Assembly (NCBI GenBank): GCA_002839855.1
Contig: PGYV01000004.1
Coordinates: 203,988-267,987, forward strand
Length of the DNA: 64,000 bases
DNA from: Candidatus Goldiibacteriota bacterium HGW-Goldbacteria-1
GTDB lineage: Bacteria; Oederibacteriota; PGYV01
Direction: 5' to 3'
Shown in pieces: positions 40,198 through 47,566 of this stretch (position 1 is its first letter; every line of letters starts with the position of its first letter). Both the position numbers and the translations under genes were made by a program. The notes beneath the pieces were generated by a model that saw only the letters and a list, made by a program, of their open reading frames with translations, was not told the origin of the DNA and did not search any database.

Positions 40198-42579
40198 TTA
40201 CCTTATCTTTTCCACCTTTACAACCGCTATCAGCGGCAGATGATCCGAAGCTGCTTTTTCAAGCGCTGTGCGCGGCGTTTCTATCGTCTCTGCCTTTACG
40301 CCTTTGCCAAGAAATATATGGTCAACAAGCCCCAGCGGAAAAACACTTGGAAATGTCTTAAGATGGCCAAAACCCGGGGCGTGAAAATGTATGCTGCTAA
40401 GGCGCTTTTCAAAAGCACAGTATATCCGCGAATTTATCCGCGAATTAAAATCCCCGCATAATATAACCGGGGACAACGCGCCTATGGCGCCAAGCCATTC
40501 TTTACCAAGCAGATACTTTGCCTGCATCATGCCTTCAGGCGCAAACAGGCTTAAATGTGTGTTTAATACCTGTATTTTTCTGCCATGCGCGTTTATTTCC
40601 ACCCAAAGGACGCCGCGTTGTTCCAGAAAAGGCGTCCTTATAAGTGCCGGAAGCGAACCTCTCTTTATAAGTTTCATGTTAAACCTGCTTAAGACTGCAT
40701 TGCCGTGAAAACCGGCTTTAAGCATTACGCTTGAATGGTAATAAAAATTCATGGAAAGAAGGCCGGCTATTATTTTTGCCTGCTCAACATTGTCACGCGT
40801 ATCAATTTCCTGCAGCGCGATAATATCAGGATTGTGCATGGCTATAACTTTGGCAATTTGCTCCGGGTTTACCTTCCCGTCACGGCCCCTGCAGGAATGA
40901 ACGTTGTAGCTCATAATTTTTAATCTCAGTTCTCTTTTATTCGGAGCTTCAATTTTTGAAATCAGCGACGCCGTCCCGTTGCCGCGGTTAAGCGACCTAA
41001 ACACAGCAGCGCGTATTGCCTGGTTATCAATATCAGCAGTATCAGGCAGGCTTATATCCGGCGGAAAAATGGCAAACCCGGAAGTTTCATTGGCTCCCGG
41101 CCCTCCATGGCTTCCGCGTTCATTATAAAAAGTGACTGTTTTGCCGTCAGGTTTCATCCCGCATAAAATTATATCCCCGGCATCTTTATGTCCGCACAAA
41201 TCCGCCAGGTCTTTTGCGGTTCTTTTAAGAAACGGATGGCTTTTGCCAAGCACGGCTGCCGCGTTTTGCGGAAGCACGTGTTTCCCGGTTTCGTTCCAGA
41301 CATAAGCCCTGCCGCGCCCCGCCCGTATAAGCACCATGGGTATTTTCGCGTTCGCGGCAAGCGACTTTGCTATTTTCATTTTTTCTTTCATTTTTAATTT
41401 TGCCGGAGTATAAATATGCCCCACAGGCCCAAGCGCGGTTATGGCAGCGTATCTGGAAGTTTTAATATTTTCCTGCATTTCAACGCGCTGCATTTTTTTC
41501 ATTCTGCCTTTATCCATCTGATTCAGCGGGTATCCGCCGGGCGGCTCCGGCTGCGTATTAACACAGTCAATTGATGTTTCAGTTTTAATTACTTCATTAA
41601 CCGCTTCCTGCACAGGGCGCCCATGCAGTTCCCCGTAATAAGATGCTTCTTCCTGCCCGTGGTCAGAATAAACAATCACATCATAATCCCTTAACGGCGA
41701 GCGTTTGGCGGCTTTCCAGATTATCCTTATAACGCTGTCTACGGCGCGAAGCGACCAGTGCGCAAACCGTGATTTGGGCCCGCGGTGGTGGGCCTGTTCG
41801 TCATAACCGGCAAAGTTCATGTGTATCACCCTTATTCCCCGGGCTATATCTATCTTGGCGCCCACGCCTATAACTTCCCGCATAATCACGCAGGCAATTA
41901 CCCTTAATGGGATGTATTTTATTTCATGAAACAGGTTTTTTCCAAGCAGGGAACCCCGTATAGAATCTATAATTGCAAGCGTTAATTCCATGGCTGCCAG
42001 GACAGCGCCCCTGAGTATTATATGAAGGTGCATCAGCGTAAAAATACCTATTGCAACCGGGTTTGCCGCCGAGAAAAGAGTTTTCCACCCTATGGCAGAA
42101 ACACAAAAATGCGCCTCATCTGCGCCCCCGGTAAAAATATTTCCATAGGCGCTTCCGCCCTTAAGAAGGGGGATGCCTTTATTCCTGATTCGTTTTTCCA
42201 CCTTCACGGCGTGCGCGGGATTAAACATATTAAATAAAATCCCTGTTTTTTTATCCTTAAAATTGAACGCCGGAACGCATGTTTTCACGCCGTAAAAAAG
42301 TTCCCCCTGCACGGCAGGCGTGCTTGAAGGCTGCCCGCTGTAATGTTTATACTCTTTGCAGCCTTCCCTTTTTAAAAGCATTTTCAGGTGCGGCATTTCG
42401 TTGTGCTGCAAAGCCCTGGTGAATTCCGCATGGCTTAAACCGTCTATCTGTATTATCACCGCTCCCGGTTTTGCCGACTGTTCTTTTATCACGGACAGCC
42501 TGAGCAGTTTTACCATCCATGCGTCTATGCTTAAAAACCGCCTTATCTTTGCCCAGCGTGTATTAACCCTGAAAAACAT
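40198..42579 (-). CDS. alkaline-phosphatase-superfamily phosphodiesterase fused to an EEP domain
   Basis: 793 residues. Residues ~35-520 form an alkaline-phosphatase-superfamily domain with all expected metal ligands visible: VIIQIDGLSHAEF (Asp), YSGQPSSTPAVQGEL (nucleophile Thr), NFAGYDEQAHHRG (Asp/His), VYSDHGQEEASYY (Asp/His) and SHGGPGANETSG (His). Residues ~555-793 form an endonuclease/exonuclease/phosphatase domain: IMSYNVHSCRGRDG, IIALQEIDTRDN, NTHLSLFAP, LCGDFNSRI and ASDHLPLIAV. Both halves look active; together they may hydrolyse phosphodiesters of lipids, glycans or nucleotides. A hydrophobic stretch (~180-215) separates motifs in the first half and may be membrane-associated. The fusion is unusual to me. 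Confidence 0.85.
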   Translation of the reverse strand: MFFRVNTRWAKIRRFLSIDAWMVKLLRLSVIKEQSAKPGAVIIQIDGLSHAEFTRALQHNEMPHLKMLLKREGCKEYKHYSGQPSSTPAVQGELFYGVKTCVPAFNFKDKKTGILFNMFNPAHAVKVEKRIRNKGIPLLKGGSAYGNIFTGGADEAHFCVSAIGWKTLFSAANPVAIGIFTLMHLHIILRGAVLAAMELTLAIIDSIRGSLLGKNLFHEIKYIPLRVIACVIMREVIGVGAKIDIARGIRVIHMNFAGYDEQAHHRGPKSRFAHWSLRAVDSVIRIIWKAAKRSPLRDYDVIVYSDHGQEEASYYGELHGRPVQEAVNEVIKTETSIDCVNTQPEPPGGYPLNQMDKGRMKKMQRVEMQENIKTSRYAAITALGPVGHIYTPAKLKMKEKMKIAKSLAANAKIPMVLIRAGRGRAYVWNETGKHVLPQNAAAVLGKSHPFLKRTAKDLADLCGHKDAGDIILCGMKPDGKTVTFYNERGSHGGPGANETSGFAIFPPDISLPDTADIDNQAIRAAVFRSLNRGNGTASLISKIEAPNKRELRLKIMSYNVHSCRGRDGKVNPEQIAKVIAMHNPDIIALQEIDTRDNVEQAKIIAGLLSMNFYYHSSVMLKAGFHGNAVLSRFNMKLIKRGSLPALIRTPFLEQRGVLWVEINAHGRKIQVLNTHLSLFAPEGMMQAKYLLGKEWLGAIGALSPVILCGDFNSRINSRIYCAFEKRLSSIHFHAPGFGHLKTFPSVFPLGLVDHIFLGKGVKAETIETPRTALEKAASDHLPLIAVVKVEKIR

Positions 42580-42708
42580 TTAATTCCCTTTTGCCGCTAA
42601 AATACCGTTGCCTGCAATATTTTTATCCGGCAGGCCGGTTATTAACAAAAAACATCACGCCGGTTCCGCCCCTTAAACTGCCGGAACACAGCGCAATGCG
42701 TATTTGTT

Positions 42709-42864
42709 TTACAGTTTCTTTCCGCCTTTCAAAAGCCATACAATAATTAGTATGACGGCAAGGACAAATAAAATATGTATTGCCCCGCCAAGCGTATAAG
42801 AAGTTACAAGCCCAAGCGCCCATAAAACAAGAAAGATAATACCTATAGTAAAAAGAGTGTTCAT
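42709..42864 (-). CDS. DUF5670-like (lmo0937-type) small membrane protein
   Basis: 51 residues: two hydrophobic helices joined by LGLVTSYTLGGAIHILFVLA, the hallmark of the lmo0937/DUF5670 family. The function is unknown; it is often found with stress genes, as here (CsbD next door). The start at 42864 gives the standard family length. A longer frame begins at 42954 but overlaps the barrel gene. Confidence 0.8.
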   Translation of the reverse strand: MNTLFTIGIIFLVLWALGLVTSYTLGGAIHILFVLAVILIIVWLLKGGKKL

Positions 42865-42895
42865 CGTTTTTTTATCCACCTTTTTTATCCCCCTG

Positions 42896-43360
42896 TTAAT
42901 ATAATATTCTGAATCCAAGCCTTGCTGATAAAGTCCAGTCAATGGCCGGGACAAGAATAATCATGGGTGATACTTCTAAAAATATTTCCAAAGGGTCTAT
43001 AGGAAATAACTGCAGCCCTACAGGCACCCTTCCGCCAAAATGAAAAGTATTTGGGGCGCCTCCCGTAATTGCAGCGTAGCCGCCTATGCCGATATAATAG
43101 GCAAGCCTTTCCGCAATAAAGTGATTTACAAGCCAGGCGTCAAGGCTGACGCCTATAAGCGAAGCTTTGGGCATAAAATTCCACTCTATTCCCAATACGG
43201 GAAACTGTCCGTACCTTAAAGTTAAGCCTGCTCCGCCTCCGGCGCCTGTACCGTTGCCGGCAAGGTTTCCGTAAAAGCCTATTCCGCTATTGTAAGCAGC
43301 ACCGGCAGGCACTGCTGACATTAAAAATAAAACAGCCAAAACTATCACTATTTTTTTCAT
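42896..43360 (-). CDS. small outer-membrane barrel protein, copy 2
   Basis: 154 residues with a signal peptide (MKKIVIVLAVLFLMSAVPAGA). Gly-rich strands follow (YNSGIGFYGNLAGNGTGAGG), and VPVGLQLFPIDPLEIFLEVS aligns with the gene at 37188-37688. It ends RLGFRILY. It starts inside the stop of the CsbD gene (ATGA overlap), so the two are translated together. Confidence 0.72.
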   Translation of the reverse strand: MKKIVIVLAVLFLMSAVPAGAAYNSGIGFYGNLAGNGTGAGGGAGLTLRYGQFPVLGIEWNFMPKASLIGVSLDAWLVNHFIAERLAYYIGIGGYAAITGGAPNTFHFGGRVPVGLQLFPIDPLEIFLEVSPMIILVPAIDWTLSARLGFRILY

Positions 43361-43542
43361 ATTTTTTCTATCACCTTGCGTATTTCCGCCTTTGATTTAC
43401 CAAGCTTTTTTTCCAGTTTTCCAAGCAGTTCTTCTTCTTTTCCTTCAACAAAAAGAAGGTCATCATCGGTTAAATTCGCGTACTGCTGTTTTAATTTTCC
43501 CGCCAGTTCTTTTAAGCTCCCTTTAATTTTAAGTGGTTTCAT
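43357..43542 (-). CDS. CsbD family stress protein
   Basis: 61 residues: KIKGSLKELAGKLKQQYANL and DDLLFVEGKEEELLGKLEKK are the CsbD/YjbJ pattern, a small helical protein of the general stress response in Bacillus and enterobacteria. The biochemical function is unknown. GAGAGGA stands about five bases before the ATG. It lies between two outer-membrane protein genes. Confidence 0.88.
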   Translation of the reverse strand: MKPLKIKGSLKELAGKLKQQYANLTDDDLLFVEGKEEELLGKLEKKLGKSKAEIRKVIEKI

Positions 43543-43565
43543 TTATCCTCTCCTTTTTTATTATC

Positions 43566-43592
43566 GTGGGCGCAGCTTTAAGCTGCGCCCAC
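43566..43592 (-). other. intercistronic hairpin 1
   Basis: GTGGGCGCAGCTT and AAGCTGCGCCCAC pair perfectly (13 bp) around one base. It lies between the barrel gene (stop 43603) and csbD. No T-tract follows on the minus strand; the next bases lead straight into the csbD ribosome-binding site, so it is more likely an mRNA processing or stability element. Confidence 0.6.
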
Positions 43593-43602
43593 ACAGGCAG
43601 TA

Positions 43603-44361
43603 CTAAAACCCCAAACTTACCCCTACACCAATATTAAAGCCGCTGAAATCATAAGCCATATCTGTGTTATCTGAATCTTTAAGTACATCTCCCTTTTCAC
43701 CCGCCGAATGTGAAATACCAAGCGAATCGGTATAACTTACATCCTTAGACTGCTTAAGCTGCATAATTTTTGCAAGCCTGTAGCCTGCGTTAATGTTAAC
43801 ATTGATGCCTGATACCATTTCGTAATTTACTTTTCCCATTAACTCGCCTACAAATCCCGCACCGTCAAACGGCTGTACGGATTCCGCGGTCACTCCAAGT
43901 ATGTCATATTTTGTTTCGTATGACGCTAAAGCAAAACCATACCCGCCGTAAATACCGGCCATTATGGAAATAGGAGTTGATGCCATGCTGAAATTTGTAA
44001 TTACGCCTATTTCAACCGGTATAAGCCCCGCGTTTATGGTCTGTTTAACTGTTTCAAACAGGTAATCAGCACCTGCCGGAAGGCAGTAAATATAACCGCC
44101 CCTTAACCCGACCATAATAAACGGAGCCATTGCCGCGTCAACATTCAGCATCATCGCTATTCCCGCGTTCATTTCTCTAACATTACTTCCGCCGTCGTTT
44201 AGCTGCGCGTTCAACTGATTCATGGCGGGCATTGTGTAATCAATGTCTAAACCCACATTTATAGTCTTGTACGGCTTGTCTTCATTGTTTACTGCATCTT
44301 CCGCAATTGCCGGTAAAGCAAAAACACATACAATCATTGCTGCTGCTAAAAATTTTTTCAT
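43603..44361 (-). CDS. outer-membrane barrel protein, copy 2
   Basis: 252 residues with signal peptide (FLAAAMIVCVFALPAIA). Segments TINVGLDIDYTMPAMNQL, VGLRGGYIYCLPAG and INVNINAGYRLAKIMQLKQS are barrel strands. It ends FSGFNIGVGVSLGF, close to its paralog at 37724-38497. Both have a small barrel gene downstream, so a two-gene block was duplicated, with csbD inserted here. Confidence 0.75.
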   Translation of the reverse strand: MKKFLAAAMIVCVFALPAIAEDAVNNEDKPYKTINVGLDIDYTMPAMNQLNAQLNDGGSNVREMNAGIAMMLNVDAAMAPFIMVGLRGGYIYCLPAGADYLFETVKQTINAGLIPVEIGVITNFSMASTPISIMAGIYGGYGFALASYETKYDILGVTAESVQPFDGAGFVGELMGKVNYEMVSGINVNINAGYRLAKIMQLKQSKDVSYTDSLGISHSAGEKGDVLKDSDNTDMAYDFSGFNIGVGVSLGF

Positions 44362-44385
44362 TTACTTTTCTCCCCGTTTTTTTTT

Positions 44386-44409
44386 CCGGGCGGGGTAAAA
44401 CCCGCCCGG
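44386..44409 (-). other. intercistronic hairpin 2
   Basis: CCGGGCGGG (44386-44394) pairs with CCCGCCCGG (44401-44409). On the minus strand it is followed by a run of A, then GGGGAGA and the barrel start. For minus-strand transcripts this is the wrong orientation for an intrinsic terminator. Confidence 0.65.
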
Positions 44410-44419
44410 TACACATTTA

Positions 44420-45232
44420 CTATTGTTTTACTATTGTTGCCTGATCCAAAGAAACCTGCCCTGCTGCCGCTCCCTGTACCATAGCCTGGCCGTCAAGCCT
44501 TGCACGTGTAAGTAATGATATGGAAGTGCTTGCAATAAGCGTGCCTTTCATCTTGCTGTCTGTCCCTAAAGTAATGGCTGAACCTGCCACCCAGAATATA
44601 TTCTTTGCCTGCGCTCCGCCGGCAAGTACAACTTCGCTTGTACTTTCAGTGGTGATGGATGTGGCGCTGCGGAATACAAATATTCCGTTAGAATCCCCCT
44701 GCGCGTCAAGGTACAGAAAACCGCCCGGTGATATTTCAATTGAAGATCCCGATTCATACAGTCCCGGAGCAAGCGTAAGCCCATTTAAGTTGCCTGATAT
44801 GGATGTGGGCGTTCCTCTTCCTGAATCTACCGCGTCATTATACGCGGCAAGCGCGTCTGTCTTGGCCGCAGTCAGCATATTTGCCACCGCAAGCGAATCA
44901 TCCGAAGCGTAAATCCCGCCGTTTACTTCCGGAGCTGTAAGTCCGGAAATATCCGACCTTACACCCGGGCTTAAACCCACATCTCCCGTAATTGAAGAAC
45001 TTGGAATATTGGTTATTGCCGAATTTGAAAGTATGGCATATACCGAAGCTGTTCCAAGTATCACTGCCGCCTGGCCTACCGCGCCTGTGGTTGTTGCGAT
45101 AGGCGTGGGTATTACTGTTGCTGTTGCCGCCGGTGATGACGGATTTGAACTGTTACATCCTGCCGAAAATACTGACAGTGCGATTGCAAGCGACAATCCC
45201 GCCGCCGTTAAAATTATTTTTTTCATTTTCAA
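44420..45232 (-). CDS. ice-binding-like (DUF3494) lipoprotein, copy 1
   Basis: 270 residues. A signal peptide with lipobox ends LSVFSAGC. A short Ser/Pro/Thr region leads to the DUF3494 beta-solenoid: TNIPSSSITGDVGLSPGVRS, SGNLNGLTLAPGLYESGSSI, FVFRSATSITTES and TLIASTSISLL. DUF3494 proteins bind ice in polar bacteria and fungi, but many members in non-cold habitats are probably adhesins or surface proteins. It follows 13 bases after the OmpA-like gene. Ice binding cannot be inferred from the sequence alone. Confidence 0.88.
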   Translation of the reverse strand: MKMKKIILTAAGLSLAIALSVFSAGCNSSNPSSPAATATVIPTPIATTTGAVGQAAVILGTASVYAILSNSAITNIPSSSITGDVGLSPGVRSDISGLTAPEVNGGIYASDDSLAVANMLTAAKTDALAAYNDAVDSGRGTPTSISGNLNGLTLAPGLYESGSSIEISPGGFLYLDAQGDSNGIFVFRSATSITTESTSEVVLAGGAQAKNIFWVAGSAITLGTDSKMKGTLIASTSISLLTRARLDGQAMVQGAAAGQVSLDQATIVKQ

Positions 45233-45245
45233 GCTCCTTGTTTTT

Positions 45246-46331
45246 TTACTTAATTATTCTAAGCATTACTTTTCTGTTCATTTCCCTGCCTTCTGCAGTC
45301 TTATTGTCAAAAGCCGAACCGCCCTGGCCTTCACTTACAATTGAAAGCCTTTTTTCTGATATTCCTTTTGATACAAGGTATTTTTTAACAGTATTCGCCC
45401 TGTCCCTTGAAAGTTCTATATTGTAATTACTGGATCCCACATAATCCGTGTATCCCGATATCTCCACTTTCATTTCAGGTTTTTCTTTCATCAGTTTAAC
45501 CGTTTTGTTAAGCACGGCGTATGACTCCGGCAGAAGGGTGGATTCATCAAAAGCAAAATTGACCCCAACCAGTACCAGTTTGTCATTTGCAAGCGAAAGA
45601 ATATACCTGTCAACCACCTTGCTGTTGTATATCAGGCGGTCCCTTTCCTGTTTTGTCATTCCGTCTGCCTGTCCGTCTCCCTGTATGTATGACGGTCCGC
45701 ACTTTTCACACAGTTCAGATGGTTCCCCTTTTCCAAAGATAAAATTAACGCCGATTGTGAAAGTAAGATGGGAATCCTGAGCGTTTACCTCTCCCGGAAC
45801 TATGGTGCCGTCAAGCGATGAGCCGTCGGAAATATGGTATCCAAATTCGGTTGTAAGTTTTACATCCTGCGCAACCGTAAAATCCACGCCAACGCCAAGA
45901 TTAAGCTGGGCTCCCATGTCATTTTCATCCGGTATTACAGTCTGCGGATTGTTTATCATCTTGTAGCTTGCCCCAACTCCGCCTAAGATATAAGGCGATA
46001 TTTCTTCGCAGGGCACGGGATAGAACAGCATATCAAGGTCACCCGTTATCAGATTTGTTGACTGATTAATAAGCTCTGCTGCCAAATTTGTGTAACTGCC
46101 TTCCATGTGCGAAAATGCCCCTTTTAACCTTAATCCAATATGTTCAGAAAAGTTGCGCTGTATTGAAATATACCCCTTATAATTGACGTTTTCCGCGTCA
46201 ATGTTGATAGAGGCAAATCTTGGATATCCAATTCCAAGCCCCAAAGCCCAGCTGTCGCTTGCTATGGGTTCCTGCGCAAAAGCCATTGATGCCGCTGCGG
46301 CAAAGACCAGTGTTAAAAGTGTCTTTTTCAT
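45246..46331 (-). CDS. OmpA-family outer-membrane protein
   Basis: 361 residues with signal peptide (MKKTLLTLVFAAAASMAFAQ). Residues ~25-205 form an eight-strand-type barrel (YILGGVGASYKMIN; VDFTVAQDVKLTTEFGYHIS). The C-terminal OmpA domain contains VGVNFAFDESTLLPES, ISGYTDYVGSSNYNIELSRD and EGREMNRKVMLRI, with the Asp and Arg that bind peptidoglycan. A Cys pair (CEKCG) lies in the linker. It links outer membrane and cell wall. It is embedded between ice-binding-like lipoprotein genes, likely one operon. Confidence 0.9.
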   Translation of the reverse strand: MKKTLLTLVFAAAASMAFAQEPIASDSWALGLGIGYPRFASINIDAENVNYKGYISIQRNFSEHIGLRLKGAFSHMEGSYTNLAAELINQSTNLITGDLDMLFYPVPCEEISPYILGGVGASYKMINNPQTVIPDENDMGAQLNLGVGVDFTVAQDVKLTTEFGYHISDGSSLDGTIVPGEVNAQDSHLTFTIGVNFIFGKGEPSELCEKCGPSYIQGDGQADGMTKQERDRLIYNSKVVDRYILSLANDKLVLVGVNFAFDESTLLPESYAVLNKTVKLMKEKPEMKVEISGYTDYVGSSNYNIELSRDRANTVKKYLVSKGISEKRLSIVSEGQGGSAFDNKTAEGREMNRKVMLRIIK

Positions 46332-46356
46332 TTACTCTCTCCTTTTTTTTTATTTT

Positions 46357-46382
46357 CCGGGCGGGATTTTTTTCCCGCCCGG
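46357..46382 (-). other. intercistronic hairpin 3
   Basis: CCGGGCGGG (46357-46365) pairs with CCCGCCCGG (46374-46382), the same arms as hairpin 2, with a poly-T loop on the plus strand. On the minus strand an A-rich stretch and GGAGAGAG follow before the OmpA start at 46331. Confidence 0.65.
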
Positions 46383-46391
46383 ATTAGGTTA

Positions 46392-47510
46392 TTACGGAAG
46401 AACTATAATGTTCTGCGAAAGCGAAATCTGTCCGGCCGAGGCGCTTTGAATAATTGCCCTGCCATTCAGGTCTGCCATGTTCAAAAGCGAAATGGATGTT
46501 GAAGCAATCAGAGTGCCTTTCATTACAGAATTTGTACCAAGCGTGATTGCTGAACCTGCCACCCAGAATACATTCTGCGCCTGAGCGTTGCCTGTCAGGA
46601 CAACCTGACTGGTGCTTTCTGTTGTGATGGTGCTAGCGCTTCTAATAATGAAAACCGCGTTTGAATCGCCCATTCCGTCAAGATAAACAATTCCGCCCGC
46701 TGATATTTCTATGGACGAACCTGATTCATACAATCCCGGAGCAAGCGTAAGGCCGTTTATATTGCCTACAAGTGAAGTGGGTGTTCCTCGTGAAGCATTT
46801 ACGGCGTCAAGGTAAGCCGCACCCGCATCATCGTAAGCCTGTGTAAGCATTGCAGCTGTTCCTGCCGGCACTAAATCATCTGACGCGTATATTGCGTATC
46901 CCGAAGCAACCTGTCCGTCGCCGTCAAGCAGCCCTACGATGTTTGATCTTGCTCCGGGGCTTATGCCCACGTCTCCCGTTATCGAACTTGAAGGAATGTT
47001 AGTCAGATCCGAAAACGAAAGTACGGCAAAACGCGCCGATGTTCCAAGTACCGGTGTTACCTGCGCGACTCCGCCTATAACTGTAGCCAAAGCGGTGGGT
47101 ATTTCAGTCGTTGTACTTGTAATTGTTGCCGTTGCTGTAATTGTTTCAGTTGCTGTACTTGTTACTGTAATTGTTGATGTAACAGTAACCGTTGGTGAAA
47201 TTGTTACTGTCTGCGTTGCGGTCCGCGTTGCGGTTTGTGTCGCAGTATCCGTTAAAGTTCCTATTACAATTTCAGTGGCAGTCATAGTATATGTATTTGT
47301 ATTTACCACAATATCTGTTGCCGTATCGGTTGGCGTGGACGTATTGACTGTAACAACCTCTGTTGATGTTCCGGTATAGGTGTATGTTACAGACACAACC
47401 GGTGTGTTAACTGCGGGAGATGTAAGACCATCCCTTTTTGAACAGCCTGCCGCTATAGTGTACAGCATAGCCGCGACCAGCATAAATCTTAAAAAGTTTT
47501 TCATTTTCAT
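46392..47510 (-). CDS. ice-binding-like (DUF3494) lipoprotein with Thr-rich stalk, copy 2
   Basis: 372 residues. A lipobox (YTIAAGC, Cys ~23) is followed at once by a ~100-residue (Thr-X)n stalk (TATQTATRTATQTVTISPTV). The DUF3494 domain (~145-372) has TNIPSSSITGDVGISPGARS, GNINGLTLAPGLYESGSSIE and VFWVAGSAITLGTNSVMKG. The domain is very close to copy 1 (44420-45232), indicating recent duplication, but copy 1 nearly lacks the stalk. GGAGG stands upstream of the ATG. It is a likely surface protein lifted from the membrane by the stalk. Confidence 0.88.
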   Translation of the reverse strand: MKMKNFLRFMLVAAMLYTIAAGCSKRDGLTSPAVNTPVVSVTYTYTGTSTEVVTVNTSTPTDTATDIVVNTNTYTMTATEIVIGTLTDTATQTATRTATQTVTISPTVTVTSTITVTSTATETITATATITSTTTEIPTALATVIGGVAQVTPVLGTSARFAVLSFSDLTNIPSSSITGDVGISPGARSNIVGLLDGDGQVASGYAIYASDDLVPAGTAAMLTQAYDDAGAAYLDAVNASRGTPTSLVGNINGLTLAPGLYESGSSIEISAGGIVYLDGMGDSNAVFIIRSASTITTESTSQVVLTGNAQAQNVFWVAGSAITLGTNSVMKGTLIASTSISLLNMADLNGRAIIQSASAGQISLSQNIIVLP

Positions 47511-47566
47511 CCTCCTTTAATTTTTTATTTCTACTGCCTGATTTTTAAAACACTTCATATTTCTTC

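Noticed and set aside
42623-42823. Minus-strand frame of 66 residues overlapping the DUF5670-like gene
   Set aside because: Out of frame with the recognisable GLVTSYTLGG protein and without its own ribosome-binding site.
44386-46382. Intrinsic terminators at the CCGGGCGGG hairpins
   Set aside because: On the transcribed (minus) strand they are followed by A-runs rather than T-runs and by a ribosome-binding site.
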